DNA of 34,221 nt from positions 1 through 34,221 of the forward strand of contig JAFZAB010000005.1 in NCBI GenBank assembly GCA_017548425.1, read 5' to 3'. Position 1 is the first letter of the stretch. Each line of letters begins with the position of its first letter. Made by a program: the position numbers and the translations under genes. The notes under the pieces were generated by a model. That model saw only the letters and a program-made list of their open reading frames with translations, was not told where the DNA came from and ran no database searches. The DNA comes from Victivallales bacterium (lineage in GTDB: Bacteria; Verrucomicrobiota; Lentisphaeria; Oligosphaerales; Oligosphaeraceae). Shown here in pieces: positions 14,928 to 22,612 of this stretch.

Positions 14928-16394
14928 ATGAAGCAGTATCTGGCATTTGATTTGGGCGCGTCAAGCGGCCGCGCGATTCTGGGCACGATTGACAATGGCA
15001 AAGTGACGTTGGAGGAAATGCATCGTTTCGAAAACGGGCCGATGTCCATCAACGGCGGTCTCTTCTGGAATCTGCTAGGGCTTTTCAATGAAATGAAACT
15101 CGGTCTGAAGAAGACGTTGGAGGCGGGCGCCAATCTGTCGGCCATCGCCATTGACACATGGGGCGTCGATTACGCGTTCATCGACAAGAATGGCTTCTTC
15201 GCGGGCATTCCGCACAACTATCGCGATCCGCGTACGGACGATGTCATGCCGTGGATGTTTGATCGCGTTCCGCAGAAAAAAATCTATGAGCTGACTGGTA
15301 TTCAATTCATTACGCTGAATTCCATCTTCCAATTGGCGGCGTCCGTTCGTGACGACGATCAAGTGCTGAAAATCGCTGATAAACTGCTGTTCATCCCGAA
15401 CGCTTTGACGTATCTGTTCTGCGGCGACAAGTCGGCCGAATACAGTATCGCGACGACGTCGCAGCTGTACAATCCGACGACGAAAGACTGGGCATGGGAG
15501 ATTATCGATGCGTTGGGCCTGAAGCGGTCGTTGTTCCCTGAAATCAAACCTGCCTGCTCGCTGGCGGGTACGTTACTGCCTCAGTTGCAAGAAGAACTGA
15601 AGTGCGGCGCGATTCCTGTCGTGTTGGTCGGAACGCATGATACGGCGTCTGCTGTGGCGGCGGTTCCCGCGCAAAGCGACAAGTCGTGGGCGTATTTGAG
15701 CAGCGGCACATGGAGCCTGTTGGGCGTCGAATTGAATGAACCGCTCGTGACGGAAGCGGCGATGGCGGCAAACTATACGAATGAAGGCGGCGTCGGCGGA
15801 ACCATCCGTTTCCTGAAAAACATCATGGGATTGTGGCTGATTCAGGAATGCCGTACGGAATGGAAACGTCGCGGCAAGAAATACACGTTTGACGAATTGG
15901 ACGAATTCGCCAACGAAGCGGAGCCGTTCCGTTCGTTCATCAATCCGAACGACCAGTCGTTCGTCGCGCCTGGCGACATGCCTGCCCGCATCGCCGACTA
16001 CTGCCGCAAGACTGGCCAGCCCGTTCCCGAAACGCCCGGACAGATTCTGCGCACGGCATTGGAATCGTTGGCGATGCGCTACTGCCAATCGCTGGACGAA
16101 ATCGAAGCCGTCACAGGCAAGAAGATCGACATGCTGCATCTGGTCGGCGGCGGTTGCAAGAACATCATTCTGAACCAGTTCACGGCGAACGCCATCGGCC
16201 GTCCCGTCCAGACGGGCCCCGTCGAAGCGACGGCGTTGGGCAACATCATCGGCCAGGCGTTGGCGTTGGGCGACATCAAGTCGCTGCAGGAAGGGCGCGA
16301 CATCATCCGCGCGAGCACGGAGACGGCCGTCTATCTGCCGCAGGACAAGGACAAGTGGGAAGCCGCCTACAAGAAGTTCCTGTCCGTCCAGTAA
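14928..16394 (+). CDS. rhaB: L-rhamnulokinase
   Basis: A 488-residue FGGY-family sugar kinase. The N-terminal phosphate-binding motif is AFDLGASSGR; IDTWGVDYAFID (~78), the substrate region HNYRDPRTD (~98) and LLGVELNEPLV are characteristic of rhamnulokinase rather than glycerol or xylulose kinases, and the length equals the E. coli enzyme within a residue or so. It phosphorylates L-rhamnulose to L-rhamnulose-1-phosphate in the cytoplasm. AGGA stands 7 nt before the ATG. The 68-nt upstream region is AT-rich with a TATAGT at 14890-14895 that could be a -10 element, but no clear -35. It is first of three co-oriented rhamnose genes; the aldolase gene (rhaD) is not in the window. Confidence 0.95.
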   Translation: MKQYLAFDLGASSGRAILGTIDNGKVTLEEMHRFENGPMSINGGLFWNLLGLFNEMKLGLKKTLEAGANLSAIAIDTWGVDYAFIDKNGFFAGIPHNYRDPRTDDVMPWMFDRVPQKKIYELTGIQFITLNSIFQLAASVRDDDQVLKIADKLLFIPNALTYLFCGDKSAEYSIATTSQLYNPTTKDWAWEIIDALGLKRSLFPEIKPACSLAGTLLPQLQEELKCGAIPVVLVGTHDTASAVAAVPAQSDKSWAYLSSGTWSLLGVELNEPLVTEAAMAANYTNEGGVGGTIRFLKNIMGLWLIQECRTEWKRRGKKYTFDELDEFANEAEPFRSFINPNDQSFVAPGDMPARIADYCRKTGQPVPETPGQILRTALESLAMRYCQSLDEIEAVTGKKIDMLHLVGGGCKNIILNQFTANAIGRPVQTGPVEATALGNIIGQALALGDIKSLQEGRDIIRASTETAVYLPQDKDKWEAAYKKFLSVQ

Positions 16395-16421
16395 TGTAAA
16401 TGGCGTGTTCTGAAGACGTTG

Positions 16422-17690
16422 ATGATGAACATCATACGAAAATCCAGAGACATTCCGGTCCGAAACGAATGCGACGTGTTGGTGGTCGGCGCGGGACCGG
16501 CTGGTTGTGGAGCGGCGATTTCCGCCGCGCGTGCTGGAGCGCGGACGACGCTTGTCGAATACGGCGGGAAGCTTGGCGGCATGTGGACGCTTGGCCTGTT
16601 GAGTCCGTTTTTCGACAACCGTCACCACGACGGTCTGAACCGCGAGCTGCGGGAGGCGTTGCAGACCCGCGGCTGCTGGGGCGGCTTGTGGGACATCTCC
16701 TTCGATCCGACGGCAATGGCCATGCTTCTTGATGAACTGGCACTGGACGCAGGCATCGACATCCTTTTCTATACGATGGCTACGGAGCCGATCATGGAAG
16801 ACGGCGTGCTGAAAGGCGTGATTGTGGAAAACAAATCAGGCCCGCAGGCGATTCTGGCGAAGACGGTCATCGACTGCACGGGCGACGGCGATATCGCGGC
16901 CCGTGCGGGTGCGCCGTTCGAAATCGGCGGCCCTGCGGACGGCGCATGCCAGCCGATGACGATGATGTTCAAAATCGGCGGCGTCAAAGCAGAATACGGC
17001 CGCGACGACACGAACGGATTCTACAAGGCACTGACGCAAGTCGTTGCGGAGACGGATGTTCTGTCGGGCGTCCCGTTCAACAATCCCGCCATCATCAAAC
17101 TGCCGCGGGAGGGCGAGGCGTTGATCCAGTGGACGCATGTGCGCCATCGGCTGGGGACGGACGGCGACGAATTGTCGAAAGCCACGCTTGAAGGGCGGCA
17201 GCAGATCCGTCGCGCGATGGAGCTTTTCAAGAAGATCCGCCCCGTATTGGGCGATGTCTATCTGATGGAGCTTCCGATGGTCATCGGTGTCCGCGAGACA
17301 CGCCGCGTGAAGGGCGAATATTATGTGACCGACGACGATGTGAAGGAAGGCCGCCGCCATGAGGACGGAATTTGCCTGGTTCATTTCGGCGTCGATATCC
17401 ACGAACCGTCCAAATCGACGCAGACGTGCTTCGGACACAAAGGCTTCGATATACCGCTTCGTTCGCTTGTGCCGTTGGGCGTTGAGAATTTGCTGACGGC
17501 AGGTCGTTGCATTTCAGGCAGTTTCGTCGCGCATGCAGCCTATCGCGTGACGGGCGACTGCCTGAAGATGGGCGAAGCGGCCGGTGTGTGTGCGGCGGTC
17601 GCCGCCGCGAACGGGAAGTCTGTACGAACATTCGTCAGGGAACAGCCTGACGTTGTCATGGAAACCATAAAAACAGGAGGAAGACGATGA
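16422..17690 (+). CDS. FAD-dependent oxidoreductase (FAD_oxidored family)
   Basis: About 422 residues. An N-terminal Rossmann FAD-binding motif VVGAGPAGCGAA (GxGxxG), then YGGKLGGMWTLGL, VIDCTGDGDIAARAG (~155), and the C-terminal second FAD motif NLLTAGRCISGSF (~365) place it in the FAD_oxidored (PF12831) group. Members are abundant in Lentisphaerota, Planctomycetota and Verrucomicrobiota, often beside carbohydrate genes, with few characterised. It lies between rhaB and rhaA and overlaps the rhaA start by 4 nt, so it should be made together with rhamnose enzymes. Oxidation of rhamnose, a rhamnose derivative or a linked sugar is an inference. TTG (16419) and ATG (16422, 16425) starts are in tandem with only a weak ribosome site; ATG 16422 is chosen. 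Confidence 0.88.
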   Translation: MMNIIRKSRDIPVRNECDVLVVGAGPAGCGAAISAARAGARTTLVEYGGKLGGMWTLGLLSPFFDNRHHDGLNRELREALQTRGCWGGLWDISFDPTAMAMLLDELALDAGIDILFYTMATEPIMEDGVLKGVIVENKSGPQAILAKTVIDCTGDGDIAARAGAPFEIGGPADGACQPMTMMFKIGGVKAEYGRDDTNGFYKALTQVVAETDVLSGVPFNNPAIIKLPREGEALIQWTHVRHRLGTDGDELSKATLEGRQQIRRAMELFKKIRPVLGDVYLMELPMVIGVRETRRVKGEYYVTDDDVKEGRRHEDGICLVHFGVDIHEPSKSTQTCFGHKGFDIPLRSLVPLGVENLLTAGRCISGSFVAHAAYRVTGDCLKMGEAAGVCAAVAAANGKSVRTFVREQPDVVMETIKTGGRR

Positions 17691-18946
17691 AGAATACGGA
17701 GAAAATGTACAAACTGGCGCGTGAAATCTATGCGTCGCATGGCGTGGACACGGAAGCCGCGATGGCGGCTCTGAAGGCCATCCAGATTTCCATTCACGCG
17801 TGGCAAGGCGATGATGTCAAAGGATTTGAGGAGACGAACCATGCCTTGACGGGCGGCTGCCAAGTGACGGGAAACTATCCGGGCTGCGCACGCAATTCGG
17901 ACGAACTGCGTGCCGATCTGGAAGTGGCCCTGCGGCTGATTCCGGGCAAGCATCGCGTCTGCCTGCAGGCCCATCAAGTGGACAAGATGATTCCCGGCGT
18001 GGATCGCGACCGCTTCTCGTTGGACAACTACCGCGGTTGGCTCGATTGGACGAAGGCGAACAAGATCGGATTCGACATCGCCCCAGCCTTCTATTCACAT
18101 CCGAAGCTGGACCATGGCCTGTCGCTGTCCCATCCGGATCCCGCCATCCGCAAGTTCTGGATCGACCACGGCAAGGCCTGCCGCAAGATCGGTGCGAAAT
18201 TTGGTAAGGAATTGGGCACGCCGGCCGTCGTGAACTTCTGGGCGCCAGATGGTTACAAAGACGCACCGTCCGACCGCTATGCCGCTCGCAAGAGGCTCAT
18301 GGAGGCGTTGGACGAATGCTTTGCGGAGAAGATCAGTGACAAATACGAACTGGACGCCGTCGAACCGAAGCTGTTCGGCATCGGCGCGGAAAGCTGCACA
18401 GTCGGCTCCGCCGACTTCTATCTGACGTATGCCGCACGGAAGAATGTGTTGGTTTGCCTGGACTCCGGCCATTTCCATCCGACGGAGAACATCGGCGACA
18501 AGATTTCCGCCATCTGCTGCCAGCAGGGCCGTCTCCTGCTGCATGTGAGCCGCGGCGTCCATTGGGACAGCGACCATGTGATTCTCGTCAACGACGAACT
18601 GTTGGGCATCGCCCGCGAAACCGTCGCGTATGATTATCTGGACAGAATCCACATCTGCCTGGACTATTTCGACGCGAGCATCAACCGTGTCGCGGCGTGG
18701 GTCATCGGTGCGCGGAATATGCAGAAAGCGTTGCTAATCGCATTGTTGGAACCACGTGCGGAAATCCAGGCTTGCGAAGACGCATTTGATTTCACAGGTC
18801 GTCTGGCCTTGCAGGAAGAAGCGAAAGGCCTGCCGTGGTGCGCCGTTTGGGACTACTTCTGCGAGAAGAACAACGTTCCCGTCGGCGGAGCATATCTGGA
18901 CTATATCCGTTTCTACGAGCAGAAGAATCTGCTCGCACGGGGATGA
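17687..18946 (+). CDS. rhaA: L-rhamnose isomerase
   Basis: A 419-residue protein, the same length as E. coli RhaA. Signature regions include QISIHAWQGDDVKGFE, LTGGCQVTGNYPG, ANKIGFDIAPAFYSHP, LVCLDSGHFHPTE (metal ligands) and HVSRGVHWDSDHVI. It interconverts L-rhamnose and L-rhamnulose using a divalent-metal pair in a TIM-barrel active site. AGGAGG lies 6 nt before the ATG, the best ribosome site in the operon, and the start overlaps the oxidoreductase stop. It is the last gene of the operon. Order rhaB-oxidoreductase-rhaA means the isomerase is translated from the strongest site although it is third. Confidence 0.96.
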   Translation: MKNTEKMYKLAREIYASHGVDTEAAMAALKAIQISIHAWQGDDVKGFEETNHALTGGCQVTGNYPGCARNSDELRADLEVALRLIPGKHRVCLQAHQVDKMIPGVDRDRFSLDNYRGWLDWTKANKIGFDIAPAFYSHPKLDHGLSLSHPDPAIRKFWIDHGKACRKIGAKFGKELGTPAVVNFWAPDGYKDAPSDRYAARKRLMEALDECFAEKISDKYELDAVEPKLFGIGAESCTVGSADFYLTYAARKNVLVCLDSGHFHPTENIGDKISAICCQQGRLLLHVSRGVHWDSDHVILVNDELLGIARETVAYDYLDRIHICLDYFDASINRVAAWVIGARNMQKALLIALLEPRAEIQACEDAFDFTGRLALQEEAKGLPWCAVWDYFCEKNNVPVGGAYLDYIRFYEQKNLLARG

Positions 18947-18971
18947 CCACTAGCCGCCGGAGGCGGCACTT

Positions 18972-19060
18972 ATGGCCTATGGCTAATGGCCTATGGACTA
19001 TGGCTTATGGCTTATGGAGTAATGCGTTAACCTTTCAGCCATAAGCAATAAGTCATAAGC
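18972..19060. repeat. Heptamer tandem array (ATGGCYT) with inverted continuation
   Basis: Seven consecutive 7-bp units of ATGGCYT type fill 18972-19020, and three units in the opposite orientation (GCCATAA-like) follow at 19038-19060, so the RNA or single strand could fold back. It sits after rhaA. A shorter array of the same unit occurs at 26148-26182. No protein-coding signal is seen. Confidence 0.85.
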
Positions 19061-19144
19061 ACGCGAAGCGTTGATAGCTTGTGTTTGCTCACGGTTTCAT
19101 GTGCGCTTTGCGTGGGGGGAGCGATTGATTTGTCTATAGATGTG

Positions 19145-19177
19145 TCGTGCGGCTACCAATTTTGGGTGGCCGCACGA
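19145..19177 (+). terminator. Strong hairpin after the rhamnose operon
   Basis: Arms 19145-19157 and 19165-19177 form a 13-bp GC-rich stem with one G-U type pair around a 7-nt loop (aattttg). No T-run follows on either strand, so factor-independent termination is uncertain. It lies about 200 nt after the rhaA stop. Confidence 0.4.
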
Positions 19178-19223
19178 TGCATGATGTGATGAAAAACGTT
19201 GGCAAATTGGAAGGCTAACGGAC

Positions 19224-19251
19224 GAGAGACGTGAGGCGTGAGACGTGAACG
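19224..19251. repeat. Second heptamer array (GTGAGRC type)
   Basis: Four 7-bp units related to GTGAGAC run from 19224 to 19251, in the same intergenic region as the ATGGCYT array but with a different unit. Period seven is shared; units vary at one or two positions. Confidence 0.6.
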
Positions 19252-19268
19252 TCAAGATGGCGAGACGG

Positions 19269-19305
19269 ATAATGGCTATGTCTTCATTCTGGACATAGCC
19301 ATTAT
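19269..19305. terminator. Hairpin between convergent rhaA and the nuclease gene
   Basis: A perfect 14-bp inverted repeat (19269-19282 and 19292-19305, ataatggctatgtc and complement) with a 9-nt loop. On the plus strand it is followed by an AT-rich tract (tattatatata-like). It stands between the convergent rhamnose operon and nuclease gene and could end both transcripts. The rest of 18947-19329 holds no gene. Confidence 0.6.
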
Positions 19306-19329
19306 TATATATAGGATAAAGGTCTTTTG

Positions 19330-20361
19330 TCAGACTGTTTTCGGCTCAAGATTTACGCTAGTAGAAAGCAGTTTCTTGAGTTCCAGCAGCTTCTGCATGG
19401 TGATACCCAGAAGGGAGCAGATGGTATTATCGTCAAATTTTGCCTTTTTCATTTTTGTATATGCAGTTAGTTGAGCTTCAGTCTTGCCTTCCTCAATCCC
19501 TTCTCTTTTCCATTTTCTTTTGCCTTCTCTGATTGTTTTGATTCTTGTTTCCCTTTGAATTAATTCCGTAAAAGTGCACATGCTTTCAACCTCCTCTGTT
19601 ATCTTGAAATCAAACTCTTTAGCAAGTATCCGGTACTTCTCCTCACATAACATGGTGCGCGTCAACAGCACATACAAGAGCCATAGGATCGTGTTCTCCT
19701 TCGACGGCGGGATGCCGTCGTGTAGATAGAATTTCCATATGTCCATCAACTTGTTCGCCTCGTCCTCGCCGTCGGCCAGCGGTGCCGTGCCGACGACATT
19801 CCGCTCGATCAACTGCGTGTGGCGGACATGGTTGGCGAGCCGTTTCGGCGCGTTCGGGAAGATCCAGAAGCCGCATGTCCGACACAGCCTTTGATAGATG
19901 ATCTTTCCAGACGTCAGCCGTCCAGGCTGAGACGAAATTAGACGACTATCATAATATACACTCCTTTTATGTAATGCAAGGTTTTTCTTATAATCATTCT
20001 GCAATTCCATGTCCATGACGAGCCACGGCGCCGTCGGAGGGGCGTTGGGAAGCGGGATCTCCGTCCGGAAGTCGAAATAGACCGTCCCGTCGGTCCTGCT
20101 GTTGTCCTCCGAACCGATGACCGGGATGCGTGGCGGGACGTCCGGCATAACGGGTTCTGTGCGGAGCCGCCTGTCCGCCTTCGCAATCCAGCCGCTGACG
20201 ATGTCCTGTATGGGCAGTTGGCTGAACTCCTCCACGCATGATTTCAGGAACCACGCGGCGATTTCGTTGATCTGGAAGAGACGTTTCGCGTCGGAGTCGC
20301 CCCGCATGTCGCCTCCAATGATCGTCTTCGCCAGCTCCGTCGGTTGTCTTGTTGTCTTCAT
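19330..20361 (-). CDS. PD-(D/E)XK nuclease family transposase-type protein (Rpn-like)
   Basis: A 343-residue protein. The N-terminal half shows the restriction-endonuclease-like core: SRTDGTVYFDFRTEIP (~109-123, first Asp), then WLVMDMELQND (~133), in the place of the (D/E)xK strand of PDDEXK_2/Rpn-family proteins, followed by a YYDSRLIS helix. The second half is helical with a very basic, charged stretch IREGKRKWKREGIEEGK (~286-302) and a C-terminal KKAKFDDNTICSLLGIT motif that recurs in gut-bacterial members. Rpn proteins nick DNA and promote recA-independent recombination, or act in phage defence; which applies here is unknown. The canonical Lys appears replaced by Gln (ELQ), as in other family members. 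It is isolated, flanked by non-coding repeats, and preceded by GAGGGAG just before the ATG. Confidence 0.78.
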   Translation of the reverse strand: MKTTRQPTELAKTIIGGDMRGDSDAKRLFQINEIAAWFLKSCVEEFSQLPIQDIVSGWIAKADRRLRTEPVMPDVPPRIPVIGSEDNSRTDGTVYFDFRTEIPLPNAPPTAPWLVMDMELQNDYKKNLALHKRSVYYDSRLISSQPGRLTSGKIIYQRLCRTCGFWIFPNAPKRLANHVRHTQLIERNVVGTAPLADGEDEANKLMDIWKFYLHDGIPPSKENTILWLLYVLLTRTMLCEEKYRILAKEFDFKITEEVESMCTFTELIQRETRIKTIREGKRKWKREGIEEGKTEAQLTAYTKMKKAKFDDNTICSLLGITMQKLLELKKLLSTSVNLEPKTV

Positions 20362-20541
20362 GCTCCCTCGTTATTCCCTATAAGGAAATAATCTATCACT
20401 TATCATGATTGCCATCATAGGTAATGTTTTTGCTGTTTATGAATAATATAGCATGGTAAATATGAGATTCAAGTTATTATTTATTCTTATTTAAATAGGT
20501 ATAATAAGACTAATGTCAAATAAAAATGATGATTTATGATG

Positions 20542-20589
20542 AAAATCATTTAAAATCATATAAAGTCATAATAAATCATAAGAAGTCAT
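20542..20589. repeat. Five TCAT elements in exact 10-bp phase
   Basis: TCAT starts at 20546, 20556, 20566, 20576 and 20586, each preceded by an A-rich run (AAAA, AAAG, AAA or AAG). The spacing is exactly one helical turn. The block sits in a 315-bp AT-rich gap, about 180-230 bp upstream of the nuclease start and downstream of the CorC-type gene terminator. It could be intrinsically bent DNA or a repeated protein-binding site. No gene is seen in 20362-20676. Confidence 0.75.
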
Positions 20590-20676
20590 GATGACTTTCT
20601 GTGATACAGTTGATGAATAGGATACTCTTTCTGTATAAGGCAAAACTAAGTAAAGGTAATACGAATGGACATAAAA

Positions 20677-20713
20677 AGGCTGTTGCATGACTGATAAAGT
20701 CTTGCAACAGCCT
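20677..20713 (-). terminator. Rho-independent terminator of the pgpH-type/ybeY/corC-type unit
   Basis: On the minus strand a 16-bp stem with one mismatch (20713-20698 with 20692-20677, aggctgttgca core) is followed directly by a run of T residues (TTTTTAT). It lies about 30 nt after the stop of the CBS-domain gene. Confidence 0.85.
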
Positions 20714-20741
20714 ATTTATGAGCCTCTCAAGGAAATCTTTT

Positions 20742-22031
20742 TTACTTCTCCTTCTCTTCCGTTTCGATGGGGCGGAGTTTGATTTTTTTCACGACGCGGG
20801 GAGTGGCTTCAAGAACTTGGATTTCAAGGAGATCCGTCGTTTGAGATTCGTTGGCCTGGAGGATGCGGCCGGCGACGTCGGCCAAATAGCCGCCAATCGT
20901 GTCGTAGTCGTCGCTGTCGGGAAGGTCGATGTCGAGATTGTCGCGGATGTCGGAGATCAATGTGCGGGCGTCCAGCGTGTACCATCCGTCGGCGTCGGGC
21001 GTCCATTGCGGTTCATGGACTTCTTCAACGTCGTATTCGTCTTGAATTTCGCCGACAAGCTCTTCGAGAATGTCTTCAAATGTGACGATGCCGGAGGTGC
21101 CGCCGTATTCGTCGATGACAATGGCGAAATGCGTCTTCTTTTTCTGGAATTCGGCGAGAAGATCGCCGATCTTTTTCGTCTCCGGCGTGTAGTAGGGGGG
21201 ATGGACAAGATCCGTAAGTGATTTGGCCGTATAGACTTTGTTCTTGTCCAAGAGGTCTTTCGCGTAGATCACGCCAATGATTTGGTCGATGGACTGGTTA
21301 TAGACGGGAATGCGGCTGTGCCCGGATTCGAGGATGAGCTTGACGGTGTCCTCCACGTCGCTGTCCGCACTGATGGCGTCGATATCGACGCGGGGCGTCA
21401 TGATTTCATGAACGGTCGTGTCGTCGAGTTCAAAGGCGCCGGCGACGATGCGTCGTTCATCTTCTTCAATATCATCGACATAGTCCGTCTTCTCGCCTTC
21501 CTCCTTCTTGTCGATAAGGCTCATGATTTCGTCTTCGGCGGTATTGATGTCCTGCGTTTCGCCTTGCGCTTCGCGCGCTTTGAGCGGTTTTTCCAGCATC
21601 CAGACGAACGGGAAGATGATATAGCTGAAGATGTTAAAGACTGGTATGAAGAAACATAGGATCTTTGCGTTGGCGACGATGGATGTGCGGGCGGCGATGT
21701 TTTCCGCCAGCAGAAAACCGATGACCACGATTATCGGCGCGATGATGAAGACGTTTTTCGGCGTGTTTTCGCCGATGGCCATGACGGCGGCGATGAAGGC
21801 GATGACGGCCACCATGGGGCAGACGAAAATAGCCACGCGGGCAGAAGTGTAGAGACGTTCCGGCAGGGGGTGCCATTCGTCCAATTTGTCGGCAAGCTGA
21901 TTGTCCAGTTCTTCCAGTTTTTTGAATTTGCCGCCTGTAAAGCGTTCGAGTTCAAGGTATCCGAAATAGCAGATCAAGCCAATGACAGTGGCGGCGCAGG
22001 AGACGATCAGCGGACATAAAGGAGGTTTCAT
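20742..22031 (-). CDS. HlyC/CorC (TlyC) family CBS-domain membrane protein
   Basis: A 429-residue protein with an N-terminal membrane region of about four helices (CNNM/DUF21-like, residues ~7-150). A CBS pair follows, starting at [14 protein letters not shown], a diagnostic motif of this family, and including [26 protein letters not shown] and [29 protein letters not shown]. The C-terminal CorC_HlyC domain has [18 protein letters not shown]. Family members are linked to magnesium or cobalt efflux and membrane integrity; the hemolysin label is historical. The start at ATG 22031 is chosen because it sits just before the first membrane helix; a GTG at 22088 would add 19 polar residues. It follows ybeY as in the E. 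coli ybeZ-ybeY-ybeX order, and a clear terminator follows. Confidence 0.88.
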   Translation of the reverse strand: MKPPLCPLIVSCAATVIGLICYFGYLELERFTGGKFKKLEELDNQLADKLDEWHPLPERLYTSARVAIFVCPMVAVIAFIAAVMAIGENTPKNVFIIAPIIVVIGFLLAENIAARTSIVANAKILCFFIPVFNIFSYIIFPFVWMLEKPLKAREAQGETQDINTAEDEIMSLIDKKEEGEKTDYVDDIEEDERRIVAGAFELDDTTVHEIMTPRVDIDAISADSDVEDTVKLILESGHSRIPVYNQSIDQIIGVIYAKDLLDKNKVYTAKSLTDLVHPPYYTPETKKIGDLLAEFQKKKTHFAIVIDEYGGTSGIVTFEDILEELVGEIQDEYDVEEVHEPQWTPDADGWYTLDARTLISDIRDNLDIDLPDSDDYDTIGGYLADVAGRILQANESQTTDLLEIQVLEATPRVVKKIKLRPIETEEKEK

Positions 22032-22103
22032 CTTTGGTTCTTTGGTTGAGGGTTGCGATGCAGGACAGGAGGGAAGGGGGGATTGCACGGCGCCGATGAA
22101 AGG

Positions 22104-22595
22104 CTACGGCGCCGTCAGAAAACCTGTCGTGCTGGCATTGTCTTCTTCCAATTTTTTCATGACTCTGGCTTCAGCCTGCCGCATTTTCGCACGGTCGCTT
22201 TCGTCGATATCGTCGTATCCGGCGAGATGGAGCATGCCGTGGACGGCGTAGAGAAGGAGTTCGCGCGACGGATCGAACTGATGCTCATGGGCATATTGGA
22301 CGGCGACTTCCGGGCAGATATAGACTTCCGCCGTGACACAGTCGTCGAGAGATTCCTCTTGCGGGAGGAGGGATTGGTTTCGGAGGTCGAATGTCAAGAC
22401 ATCCGTTGAGCCGTGATGCTGCAGATGGCGTTCGTTGAGTTCAGCCATCCGCTTGGCGTCCAGAATGATGATTTGAAGGATGCCGGGTTCATCTTGAAGT
22501 CCGGAGTGGATGACGGCATGTTTCAAAGACGTGAGAAATGCGTTTCGTTTTTGGAGCGGCAGTCCGCCGCGAGTTTTGTAGAGAACCGGTCGCAT
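22104..22595 (-). CDS. ybeY: YbeY endoribonuclease / rRNA maturation factor
   Basis: A 163-residue UPF0054-family protein: MAELNERHLQHHGSTDVLTFD (the N-x2-Y/H-R-x3-TDVLSF signature) and VHGMLHLAGYDD. YbeY is a metal-dependent RNase acting in 16S rRNA 3' maturation and ribosome quality control. The zinc motif is normally HGxLHLxGYDH; here the first two ligands (His119, His123) are present, but the third is Asp129, which could still bind metal. The gene lies between the PgpH-type gene and the CorC-type gene, the conserved order. It starts 17 nt after the upstream stop with no visible ribosome site, so it may be translated by re-initiation. It ends in TAG. Confidence 0.92.
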   Translation of the reverse strand: MRPVLYKTRGGLPLQKRNAFLTSLKHAVIHSGLQDEPGILQIIILDAKRMAELNERHLQHHGSTDVLTFDLRNQSLLPQEESLDDCVTAEVYICPEVAVQYAHEHQFDPSRELLLYAVHGMLHLAGYDDIDESDRAKMRQAEARVMKKLEEDNASTTGFLTAP

Positions 22596-22612
22596 ACAGG
22601 TGGCTGGCAGGG

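Noticed and set aside
15573..16628. A 351-codon minus-strand open frame opposite rhaB
   Set aside because: It is Arg/Asp-rich shadow coding caused by codon bias of rhaB and crosses the rhaB-oxidoreductase gap; no family resemblance.
18953..18967. Short gccgcc/ggcggc hairpin right after rhaA as terminator
   Set aside because: The stem is only 6 bp with a 3-nt loop and no T-run follows.
18947..19329. CRISPR-like array
   Set aside because: Repeats are contiguous 7-bp units without spacers, and no cas gene is present.
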